Source of the DNA: Petrimonas mucosa | Lineage (GTDB): Bacteria; Bacteroidota; Bacteroidia; Bacteroidales; Dysgonomonadaceae | Assembly (NCBI RefSeq): GCF_900095795.1 | Contig: NZ_LT608328.1 | Location: forward strand, 675,001 to 739,000 | DNA: 64,000 nt | Direction: 5' to 3' | Part shown: in pieces, positions 1 to 7,209 of the stretch | How positions within the stretch are numbered: the first letter of the stretch is position 1 | Layout of the letters: the number at the start of each line of letters is the position of its first letter | The notes under the pieces: model-generated | Databases searched by the model: none | What the model saw: only the letters and a program-made list of their open reading frames with translations | Told to the model about the DNA's origin: nothing | Translations under genes and position numbers: made by a program

Positions 1-189
1 TGCAAACGGGCGTTGGGCATAGCCAGGTTCTTGACCAAGTTGGGCGTTCCTTGGAACCGGAGCTGGACAACGGCGGGAAGTTCTAAGGGATGGTTTAGAC
101 TGTCAATGACCCACGCTGCACACGAGGGAATGAACCTTGAATGGTTCAAGAAAACGGGACTTTACAGTTTAACGGCCAATTACGGTTAA
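1..189 (+). CDS. Group II intron reverse transcriptase/maturase, C-terminal part
   Basis: The last 62 codons of an intron-encoded protein, open at the left window edge. The sequence is identical to the end of the complete protein at 16311-17705. It is the tail that follows the maturase (GIIM) segment and ends in LTANYG. The reverse transcriptase catalytic motifs would lie outside the window. The complete protein helps its own intron RNA to splice and reverse-transcribes it into new DNA sites. Confidence 0.9.
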   Translation, partial: CKRALGIARFLTKLGVPWNRSWTTAGSSKGWFRLSMTHAAHEGMNLEWFKKTGLYSLTANYG

Positions 190-286
190 ACATTGAAGAA
201 ACCGCCTAATACGAGAGACGTACGTTGGGTGGTGTGAGAGGATAGCAGAGTTAGGAGTAATTACCTATCTTTGCATCCTACTCGAT
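1..286 (+). mobile_element. Group II intron, 3' end only (window edge)
   Basis: These 286 bases are identical to 17517-17802, the 3' end of the complete intron further right. They hold the last 62 codons of the intron reverse transcriptase, its stop, and the domain V and VI region with its ACCGCC / GGTGGT stem, ending in CTCGAT. Sequence diverges from the other copy right after base 286 or 287, which fixes the 3' splice boundary. The 3' exon here is the remnant of an IS1182-type transposase gene in the opposite orientation. The 5' part lies outside the window. Confidence 0.9.
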
Positions 287-292
287 TATTTT

Positions 293-596
293 TTATGCTG
301 CTATTTTCTGATTGTTGTTATTAATTGATGAGAAACTTTTAGAGTTGATCTCTATTTTTATAAAAAACAGAATAATATCTCCTTTTTGCCCATATTTCTC
401 CAAAAAATAGAGTATTTCTTTATCGGCTAATCCCTTCAAGTGTAGTTTTCCGAGGTTAAACGCGATAGCGAAGATTGCAAAGTCCATCAAAACCTTGTCT
501 TTGTTAAAGTGTCTGAACCTATTGTAGTGCTTGTTGGATTTAGTTTGGCCGAACACTGACTCCGGTTCTATGTAAGCATTCGGTAAACCCCGTCCT
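293..596 (-). pseudogene. IS1182-type transposase, C-terminal remnant
   Basis: A minus-strand reading frame of about 100 codons that resembles the C-terminal end of DDE transposases of the IS1182 group. It shows EPESVFGQTKSNKHYNRF followed by DFAIFAIAFNLGKL, where the first E would be the last acidic residue of the DDE triad. The rest of the transposase is missing: the frame is cut at 596/597 by the left end of the IS1634-like element, and its only ATG (610) lies inside that element's terminal repeat. The group II intron copy has inserted at its 3' side. It is a relic with no expected activity. Confidence 0.7.
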
Positions 597-2701
597 ATTT
601 TAACCCACATTGCAGCTAACCGGAGCTAATTCCCTGTATCCCTGCGTATATATTTTTTTCAAGGTTCAATTGGGGGACTACAGATTTTTTCCTGATAAAT
701 GGTTTTTCATCGTATCCCAACACCTTATATATGATTCTTACTTTGGATTCAGGGAGTGAACATTTTCTAATCGACACACACTCTTCATCGGTATTTACCA
801 TGTGCGTTGTCACCATTTTCTGCGTGTTCATGATCCGGACAATCTCTCTCCACTCATGGGTAATCCCAAATTGTTTCAGTTTGAAACGGATCGTGCTTAC
901 CAGCTGGTAGGCCAACAGCCCGAGGTGAAGATGAGCCATTGTCGCCTCATCCGTTTTATGAAACACGGGACGCAGGTTCAGATCAGTCTTCAGGCAACGA
1001 AACGTCGACTCTACTTCTCTTATAGTGTTGTAAATCAGCCAGGTGATCTCCTCTCCATGTACCGACAGGGAAGTACGCAAGAAGTATTCCCCATGTCTTG
1101 ATTCGCTCTTTGCCTCGATTCTCTCCCAGGATATGGATGTGGCATGAATCCCCCTTTCGTCGGGCTCCACATGGATCTGATACAGGCGGTGTACCGAAGG
1201 GTATTTTTCCTTTAGCCGGCCGATGCGTTCCCACACCTTTTCAAGCTTTTTGGTGCCTCCTTTCTTTTTCAGGGCTTCGGCTGCCTGGCTCAGTCCACAT
1301 TCAAAGGCCCGCGTGAAACGGTTTTCCATGGACGCTTCCTTGAGACCCTTGCTATAGCTCTTCACCTTGTAGAAGCTGTCACTTTCGCCATCCACTTCTA
1401 CCTGACTGATCTCGATGAGCTGGTTGGATTTATCCCGTATTTCCACAGGGGAAAGGCTTGTTGCACGGTATTCTTTGAGTTTACCCCGTGAGACACAGAT
1501 GTAGTCGAAGGATTCCTCTTTCAATATCTTCAGGTTATCATTCGTGGCGATGCCGGCATCCATGACCACCACCTGCTTTTTATCGGATCTCCCCCGATGG
1601 GATTTCATCTTGTCAAGAACATGTCGCAGGCTTTCAGGATCAGTCATGTTGCCTTCAAAGATTTGTGACTCCTTCAGGAAACCTTCCGGGTTGACCACCA
1701 CAGCCAACACCACCTGTCTGGCATCGTTACGCTTTTCCTTGCTGCGCCCGAACTTCGCTATCCGGCTCTCTCGCATAGCTCCCTCGAAGTAGGTATTTGT
1801 CAAATCATAGATAATGATCTTGTCATCCAAGGAAAAAAGATCGTTCGTACGGTTGGAAAAATGACGTTCCAGGCCATCCTTCTCATCATAAAGCCGGTGA
1901 GCCATCTGGTAAAGCTTATCCTTGGTGATGGCCGAAGGATCAACACCGGTTAGTTCACAAAGCGCCGAGTTCTCCTTCAACCAACGGCTGGTTTTAAACT
2001 CCGATGCGGGGTAAACAGCCCGGGCGATGATCTGTGTTAAAGCAAGGGCGATATCTTGTTTCTCCCAGCCGAAAGTCTCAAAATACTCTGGCAGGAGCAA
2101 TTGGCGGCAAGCTTGAAGGCAGAGCCATTCGCCACCAACCTCCCGGATATCACTGTTCGTTGTCCTGTCAATGTACACCTGCTCGATACCGGCTGCCTTC
2201 TTTTTTGCCTTTTCTATTTTCTGCGCTTCATGGAGTAGTCCCACGTATTTCGTGCACAGGGCTTCCACCTTGTCATCGCGAAGTGAAGAGATGATGAATG
2301 TTTTGCCCTCGAGGTAAACCTGGTTGATGCGTTGACAGAGAAAGGGAATCTTTTCAGGTGGAAGAACTGATTCCAGGTCACCCAAAGAGAGCAGCGTGCG
2401 ATTACGGATGAAGCGGCCTTCCCGGTAGCTCTCACACAACCGGTAATGGGTATACTCATGGCCCCCATCCTTTTGCTTTATGCTTGTCTTGAAAAACATA
2501 CAACGCAAAAGTAATCAAGGGTAACGGTTTTTTCAACATCAAATGGGGGACTACATTCGTGTTTTAAAATAAACCGACATTGAATATCAGCCTGATACAA
2601 AAATTTATGGTCAGCAAACAGACGTAAAACAAGCGGATTTAACGTAAATAGAGGGTAAGTTTAACTTCTATTTATAATCGTGCTGCAATGTGGGTTAAAA
2701 T
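597..2701 (-). mobile_element. IS1634-family-like insertion sequence
   Basis: The element is bounded by a perfect 20-bp terminal inverted repeat, ATTTTAACCCACATTGCAGC, at 597-616 (plus strand) and 2682-2701 (minus strand). It carries one long transposase gene. Length is 2105 bp. I see no target-site duplication: the left flank is an IS1182 transposase remnant and the right flank is an AAA ATPase gene, so the flanks do not come from one uninterrupted sequence. A deletion or recombination after insertion is likely. The 3' half of the ATPase gene is missing on the far side. Confidence 0.85.
616..2508 (-). CDS. DDE transposase, IS1634 family-like (630 aa)
   Basis: Cut-and-paste transposase of the IS4-related IS1634 type. 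The N-terminal part (HEYTHYRLCESYREGR) is typical of the family. DDE candidates are D235 in IIIYDLTNTYFEG, D317 in VVVMDAGIATND, and a glutamate near residue 505 in NTIREVESTFRCLKTDLNLRP, the usual C-terminal acidic signature. The length of 630 residues fits the family and the frame is intact, so the protein may be active. The stop codon lies at the inner edge of the left terminal repeat. The start is the first ATG of the frame, about 175 bp inside the right end. Confidence 0.85.
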   Translation of the reverse strand: MRCMFFKTSIKQKDGGHEYTHYRLCESYREGRFIRNRTLLSLGDLESVLPPEKIPFLCQRINQVYLEGKTFIISSLRDDKVEALCTKYVGLLHEAQKIEKAKKKAAGIEQVYIDRTTNSDIREVGGEWLCLQACRQLLLPEYFETFGWEKQDIALALTQIIARAVYPASEFKTSRWLKENSALCELTGVDPSAITKDKLYQMAHRLYDEKDGLERHFSNRTNDLFSLDDKIIIYDLTNTYFEGAMRESRIAKFGRSKEKRNDARQVVLAVVVNPEGFLKESQIFEGNMTDPESLRHVLDKMKSHRGRSDKKQVVVMDAGIATNDNLKILKEESFDYICVSRGKLKEYRATSLSPVEIRDKSNQLIEISQVEVDGESDSFYKVKSYSKGLKEASMENRFTRAFECGLSQAAEALKKKGGTKKLEKVWERIGRLKEKYPSVHRLYQIHVEPDERGIHATSISWERIEAKSESRHGEYFLRTSLSVHGEEITWLIYNTIREVESTFRCLKTDLNLRPVFHKTDEATMAHLHLGLLAYQLVSTIRFKLKQFGITHEWREIVRIMNTQKMVTTHMVNTDEECVSIRKCSLPESKVRIIYKVLGYDEKPFIRKKSVVPQLNLEKNIYAGIQGISSG

Positions 2702-4564
2702 ATCTGCCAAAGCATGACGGTTTATGTTTTGAAAAACTTTTGAACTACCTCGGTCAGTTCCAAAACTCAAATCAATTTTTATGTTTGCTTTTCTCAAAGC
2801 TGTCAATTCTTTTTTGAAGATGTCTTCAAAATCCTGTCTGACTAATTCTTCTCTTGCAGATGAAGTTTTACGGCTAATTGAGTTTGTATTGAAACTGGAT
2901 GAATTGGCATTTAGCGTCTTTACAATCTTGTGATTTGCAATTGCAGTTTTTACTTCTGCTACTTTTCCTGAAAGATATTTTCTGTCTTTCAATTCAGCAA
3001 TTTCTTTATTCAGAGTTGTTTCCCGTGTCTCAAGGTTTGCAAGTACTTCTGACTTTTTAGTTAAAGATTCATTAAGTTCTTTTCGCTTAACAGTTAAATA
3101 AGTAATTATAGTTTGATAATCATAAGTAAAAGTTGAACCCTGTACAATTGCATCTGTTATGAATGCTGTTTTTAATGCGCCCAGATTGGTATTGTAGTCG
3201 GTAATTTCTTTCGGCTGAACTGGTGATTGGTTTTCATCTGTACCGAAAGTGTGTTGGTGGAAAGTAAGGTTGGTATCTACTTGTTTCACAAGTTCAATCA
3301 ATTCTCTCTTTTTCTTTTTTAATTCTGTAAGGTTTTCTTGTGTCTTATCGTTTAGAAGTGTCCTGTAACTTTTTAATAATTCTTTAGCTGAATCATCAAG
3401 CGGTTGCAAACAATAAATACAAGTGTCGTCTTCTTTTGGATAATCGGGTTTGTCAATTATTTTGATGTAACTCTCTGCTGCCCTAATAAAGTAATTGAAC
3501 TCGGGTGTTTGATAAAATTCAATTCCTCTTTCTTCGGCTAAGTCTTTTAATCCTTTTTGCGTTTTGCTTTCTAAATAGAAAATTTCATTGTTGATTGATA
3601 GAAGTGCTTGCCAATTAGCATAATTGAGTTTTGTTTTAGCAGACTCAATATTTACAAGGATAGAATCAATTTCTGAAATTTGATTTCTCAATGTTTGAAT
3701 CTGAGATTGAAGAAACGCCTTATTTAAAGATGTAAGTTCGGCTTCCTTTACTGTAAGTGCATCTTCATGAGCAGGTGTGAAGTCAGAGAGTTCGGTTAGT
3801 TTTTGTTCTGATGATGTTGCTGAAAGTGTTTCAATAAAAGTGTGCTGTGGTGTTCCTAGTGTCAGGTTGTCAAGCCAAAGCAAAGTTGTTGGATGTGAAG
3901 CAATTTTTCTTTGCAACAATTGAGAGAGAGCATTCAATTCATCACTTACAAGATGGAATAAATGAAAACCAATTGGAGAAACAATTAAACTTCTGTCGCT
4001 TATAGAGAACTGGACACAATTACTATTGAAAACAGAAATGTTTTCAAGTTCGGAATCGTTGTTTGCACCATTCCATATAAAAGTTTTAGGAGTGCCATTT
4101 GATTTGAAATTAATCGTTGCTGACTGTGGCTCTGCTTCCGCATATACATTTGAAAGAATTGTTTTATTGTTGTCGTAACTGAAACCAAGAGCTTTCAGAA
4201 TTCTACTGTAACCAGTTTTCCCTGTTCCGTTTTCTCCATATATTACTGTGATGTTCTTGGCAAAGTTCAAAGTTTGATTTTTTGCAAGTCGGTTTACTCC
4301 AGTAATTGCAGAAAGTGAATCAAGTTCAATCGTCTTTGTTGTTGGTGTGTAAGTTGGTTTAGAAACTGTCAAAGCAGGCAAACCTGAATGAAGATTTATT
4401 GATTGGAGAAAGTAATTGAAAACTGTTTCTCTGTCAGCAGTTGAAAGGGGGTTTTCTGTCGCTACAATTTTGCTGATAAGAAGTTTGCTCCAGTCATCAT
4501 GATTCTCTGTCCATTCCCAAAGGAAATCTACAATCGCTCTTTTATTTGGAGTTGTTGATGCCAT
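2672..4564 (-). CDS. Zinc-hook AAA ATPase (RloC/PrrC-like), 3'-truncated by IS
   Basis: The N-terminal two thirds of a large RecF/SbcC-type ATPase. Walker A is GENGTGKT (110-117). A long helical, coiled-coil-like stretch (about 255-560) carries a CxxC pair, C382 and C385 in CIYCLQPL, placed like the zinc hook of Rad50 and RloC. The frame loses homology at NRHALADI and ends ten codons inside the IS1634-like element. In the family this is about where the ABC signature (LSEGEQ-like) and then Walker B should follow, so the ATPase cannot be complete. Relatives include the phage-defence anticodon nucleases PrrC and RloC, but the effector domain is absent here. It begins right after an attC-like element, in line with cassette D of the array. 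Confidence 0.7.
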   Translation of the reverse strand: MASTTPNKRAIVDFLWEWTENHDDWSKLLISKIVATENPLSTADRETVFNYFLQSINLHSGLPALTVSKPTYTPTTKTIELDSLSAITGVNRLAKNQTLNFAKNITVIYGENGTGKTGYSRILKALGFSYDNNKTILSNVYAEAEPQSATINFKSNGTPKTFIWNGANNDSELENISVFNSNCVQFSISDRSLIVSPIGFHLFHLVSDELNALSQLLQRKIASHPTTLLWLDNLTLGTPQHTFIETLSATSSEQKLTELSDFTPAHEDALTVKEAELTSLNKAFLQSQIQTLRNQISEIDSILVNIESAKTKLNYANWQALLSINNEIFYLESKTQKGLKDLAEERGIEFYQTPEFNYFIRAAESYIKIIDKPDYPKEDDTCIYCLQPLDDSAKELLKSYRTLLNDKTQENLTELKKKKRELIELVKQVDTNLTFHQHTFGTDENQSPVQPKEITDYNTNLGALKTAFITDAIVQGSTFTYDYQTIITYLTVKRKELNESLTKKSEVLANLETRETTLNKEIAELKDRKYLSGKVAEVKTAIANHKIVKTLNANSSSFNTNSISRKTSSAREELVRQDFEDIFKKELTALRKANIKIDLSFGTDRGSSKVFQNINRHALADILTHIAARL

Positions 4565-4610
4565 TTTTACTTAATCAATTTTGATGATAGCTGTGTCGTT
4601 ATAGCATGAC

Positions 4611-4905
4611 GCACAACGGGCGGAGGATTTGCGAGGTTGCGGGGGGGGGGGGGATATCCACTATCCCTTGTAATCTCGCAAATCCTGTGTTCTACGATGT
4701 CGCCGTTAGGCGAGGAGTAGAATGCAGGATGTAATCCTCCGTCCGTTCTCCCGACGAGCCGAAGGCGATGTCGGGAGAACGTTTTGGCGCTTGGCGCAGT
4801 GGCGGATTTCGGAGCACAAAACTGTCAATACACCACAAAAGTTGATGCGAGGTAGAATGTTCAATTAACCACGTCACCCGCCATTGAGCCAAACGCCTGT
4901 TACCT
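4611..4905 (-). repeat. attC-like multi-hairpin element C (end of cassette C)
   Basis: Read on the minus strand it starts with the R''-like box AGGTAAC (4899-4905). Next comes a stem GGCGTTTGGCTCAATGGCGG (4878-4897) whose partner lies at 4786-4805, then a GTTCTCCCGAC / GTCGGGAGAAC hairpin. A third folded unit follows, with a run of 13 G on the plus strand at 4641-4653, and the element ends with the R'-like box GTTGTGC (4611-4617). The first box mirrors the start of the same cassette at 8922-8931 (GTTACCTGCT, 10 of 10). Bases 4615-4902 are almost identical to 8929-9213 apart from G-run length and a few substitutions. Confidence 0.75.
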
Positions 4906-4921
4906 GCTGTGTTTCTTGTCA

Positions 4922-5947
4922 TTATAGGTTCGTATTCAATAAGTTAATCCCAACATTCAACAACATTTTGGAAAATTCAAGTCCATTTATTAGTTGAATT
5001 TCATTTTCCTTGGCAAGATTTTCTGCCTTTTCATTGAAGGTGTTAGCTGTCGTTATAACCCAAGCGACTTTATTGTAGCCATCATCTATACTTTCTTTGT
5101 TTGTCTTATAATCTAAAATTTGAGTTGTTCCCCATTCACTGATTTGTCCTTTTTGAAATTTGGCTTGGGTGTAAATAATCAATTTTATATTTTCAAAAAC
5201 AGCTACAATGTCTGCATCACCTTCTTTGTTACTCTCATTTTTTGCAGGGATAGAGACTTCATTTGCTCCAATTGTCTTAAAATAAGTTTTAACCAATTTC
5301 TCAAATTTGTCTGGGTTCAATTCATTTTTAATTGCATCTAAAACAAGATTTGCAGTTTTGTCGATAATTATTGAGTGTAAATGAATTGGCTTATTGACTT
5401 TGTAATTTTCTATACTTTTTTCAATACTGGTTTTCAAGTCATTTATTGAGGCATTGGTTTGTCTTATTTTCATTCTTGAAGTAAGCTTGGCATCTGCAAA
5501 CTTGTCTCTTGAAATCTGTCTATAAAGGACTTTTACTTGTCTTGCAAAACCTAAATCGTATGCTTTTCCATTTTCAGAAATTAAGTGCGTTCCATTTGTA
5601 GAAACAGATTTGCCCCCCCAAGATTTAAGTCCTTCTGAAAAAGTCTCCCCTATTAACAAAGGTCTGTCGTCCGTAATTTCACACACAAAAAAAGTGCCCC
5701 AACTTGGGATTATTACAATGTCGCCTTTTGACATTTTCAGAAAATTCCAAAGGTTATGCCTTGTTCTTGGAACTGTTCCCCACATTTCTTGAAACTGTCC
5801 ATTGAAATAATTCCAATCGTTTGCTAAAACCTTGTCAATTAATTCACTATTTGTAAAATCTGAAAATCCAATTGTTAGGTATCCCTTGTCTAACAATGGA
5901 TAAGACAACTCTGCTACGTGGGAAATTCTATGAAGCCAATAATTCAT
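4922..5947 (-). CDS. Mrr-like restriction endonuclease (341 aa)
   Basis: Putative modification-dependent or self-standing restriction nuclease. The C-terminal half (about 195-335) has the Mrr catalytic fold of PD-(D/E)XK enzymes. It runs FEKLVKTYFKTIGANEV, then the acidic G-D244-A-D246 turn, and the Q261-A-K263 motif in IIYTQAKF, matching the Mrr D...QxK pattern. The N-terminal ~150 residues look like a separate specificity or PUA-like part (GFSDFTN, WGTFFVCEITDD), which I cannot name with certainty. It is the last gene of cassette C, 17 bp before the attC-like element, and follows the Asp-box gene across a strong hairpin. The start ATG is the only good one. Confidence 0.75.
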   Translation of the reverse strand: MNYWLHRISHVAELSYPLLDKGYLTIGFSDFTNSELIDKVLANDWNYFNGQFQEMWGTVPRTRHNLWNFLKMSKGDIVIIPSWGTFFVCEITDDRPLLIGETFSEGLKSWGGKSVSTNGTHLISENGKAYDLGFARQVKVLYRQISRDKFADAKLTSRMKIRQTNASINDLKTSIEKSIENYKVNKPIHLHSIIIDKTANLVLDAIKNELNPDKFEKLVKTYFKTIGANEVSIPAKNESNKEGDADIVAVFENIKLIIYTQAKFQKGQISEWGTTQILDYKTNKESIDDGYNKVAWVITTANTFNEKAENLAKENEIQLINGLEFSKMLLNVGINLLNTNL

Positions 5948-5985
5948 TTTGTGCTTTTTAAAGTTATTTGTAAAGTCAGTGACGA

Positions 5986-6017
5986 ATGTAAAAGCGGTGC
6001 TTGCACCGCTTTTACAT
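5986..6017. terminator. Perfect 15-bp stem hairpin between two cassette genes
   Basis: ATGTAAAAGCGGTGC (5986-6000) is followed by TT and its exact complement at 6003-6017. It sits between the Asp-box gene (ends 6026) and the Mrr-like gene (starts 5947). No clear U-run follows on the minus strand, so it may be an attenuating or RNA-stabilising hairpin rather than a classical terminator. Confidence 0.5.
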
Positions 6018-6025
6018 AATGTCTT

Positions 6026-6256
6026 TTAGCTTCTCTTATTCCAAGTTCTTCCGTCATTTGTAGAGTAGTAAAGACCTTTTGTTGTTTGACCCAAAATTTC
6101 TTTACCATTGTCTGTCAAGTCTTGGAAGTCTCCATAAGAACTGCCTGAATAACGAGTGTTCCAAGTCCTACCGTCATTGGTGGAATACTCAAGTTTGTTT
6201 TGTTGTTTGGGGCTTATACGGATTATTTCTTTGCCCCTGTTAATCATTTGTCCCAT
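6026..6256 (-). CDS. Asp-box (BNR-like) repeat mini-protein (76 aa)
   Basis: A small protein with two copies of a unit containing YSTNDGRTWN, the Asp-box pattern S-x-D-x-G-x-T-W found in sialidase-type beta-propellers. The copies begin near residues 24 and 65 and are separated by a segment with DLTDNGKEIL. Neither copy alone can make a propeller. No signal peptide or membrane segment is visible. It is the first gene of cassette C, and the IS21 element now sits about 55 bp upstream of its start. Function is unknown; it may be a fragment or a small beta-sheet protein. Confidence 0.6.
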   Translation of the reverse strand: MGQMINRGKEIIRISPKQQNKLEYSTNDGRTWNTRYSGSSYGDFQDLTDNGKEILGQTTKGLYYSTNDGRTWNKRS

Positions 6257-6382
6257 ATTTTATGGTTTTAATTGTTAGTGCTTACTCTAATCGGTTTTCA
6301 GCTTCCCCGTTTGTTTATTTCACCCCAAAAGTATACCAGTATTTCAATCCAAAAGTATACCATTTTAATTTAATCTCCAAGT

Positions 6383-6426
6383 CCGTTTCCCTGTTGGGGG
6401 CGGTACCGCCCCCAACAGGGAAACGG
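6383..6426. repeat. 44-bp perfect palindrome inside the IS21 left end
   Basis: The left half CCGTTTCCCTGTTGGGGGCGGT (here split as CCGTTTCCCTG and TTGGGGGCGGT) is followed without any spacer by its exact reverse complement. It lies 24 bp beyond the stop of istB and inside the left terminal region of the IS. As RNA it would form a very stable GC-rich hairpin, so it may end istB transcription or block read-through from the flank. As DNA it can extrude as a cruciform. Confidence 0.8.
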
Positions 6427-6450
6427 GCGTTCTTATTCTGACTGTTATTT

Positions 6451-7209
6451 TCATTTTCCATTCATCATTTTTTCTGTTTCTTTCAGCCGGTATGAGTCTC
6501 CGGACATATTTACAAGATATGCCTTATGGGTTACCCTGTCTACCAGTGCCGCTGTAAGGACGGGGTCACCAAAGATCTCTTCCCACCGGTCAAAGCCGAG
6601 GTTCGTGGTAATGATGGTCGATTTCCTGCCCGTTCTTAAGGAGAGATGGTTAAACAACAGTTCAGAGCCTTGCTTGTCAAAGGATACATATCCAAACTCA
6701 TCGCATATGACCAGGTCATATTTTTCAAACTGGGCTTCTACCTGTTTCAGTGTGCGCCCGGAGTGGGATTCACGTAACTGTGTCAACAAGCGGTGTACTG
6801 TGGTGAACAACACTTTATACCCCTGCATGCAAGCCTTAAGCCCCAACCCTATGGCGATGTGTGTTTTGCCCGTACCCGGGTTGCCGGAGAGGATCACGTT
6901 CCGGGCCGCCGGGATGAAGTCCAGTCTTTCCAGTAAAGGGAGTTTCTCCCTGGCACCCGGAGGTAACTGGTCACGCTCAAGGTCGGAAAGATACATTTTA
7001 GACGGGAACCGGGCATTCCTTATTTGCGCTTTCTTCCGGTTCTCAAGCCTGAGTTCATATTCACGTTCCATGAGCATTACCAGGTACGCTTCATAATCAA
7101 GCCCCTGTCGGGCCGCTTCTGTTGCCAGTTCCTTGTAATCACGCCTGAAAACAGGCAGTCGGAGCTCTTTACTGTATGCTGTTATTTGCCTGTTGATAGT
7201 GTCCATCAT
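6451..7209 (-). CDS. istB: IS21 helper ATPase IstB (252 aa)
   Basis: AAA+ ATPase related to DnaC that partners with the IstA transposase and shapes target DNA during IS21 transposition. Walker A is GNPGTGKT (109-116), and Walker B is LVICDEFGYV (about 168-177). The usual family length is 250-260 residues, so the protein looks intact. Its start overlaps the 3' end of istA by 41 bases, the typical coupled arrangement of IS21. A 44-bp palindrome follows the stop. Confidence 0.95.
   Translation of the reverse strand: MMDTINRQITAYSKELRLPVFRRDYKELATEAARQGLDYEAYLVMLMEREYELRLENRKKAQIRNARFPSKMYLSDLERDQLPPGAREKLPLLERLDFIPAARNVILSGNPGTGKTHIAIGLGLKACMQGYKVLFTTVHRLLTQLRESHSGRTLKQVEAQFEKYDLVICDEFGYVSFDKQGSELLFNHLSLRTGRKSTIITTNLGFDRWEEIFGDPVLTAALVDRVTHKAYLVNMSGDSYRLKETEKMMNGK

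Noticed and set aside
671..682. 12-bp direct repeat TGGGGGACTACA at 671-682 and 2544-2555 inside the IS1634-like element
   Set aside because: It is in direct orientation and internal, one copy within the transposase gene. The true ends are the 20-bp inverted repeats at 597-616 and 2682-2701. It may be chance or a binding site, but nothing supports a call.
4692..4922. Reading frame of 76 codons in the repeat element, with close relatives at 9003-9353 and 18989-19441
   Set aside because: These frames lie inside the folded attC-like elements and have no protein features; they exist because the repeats have few stops.
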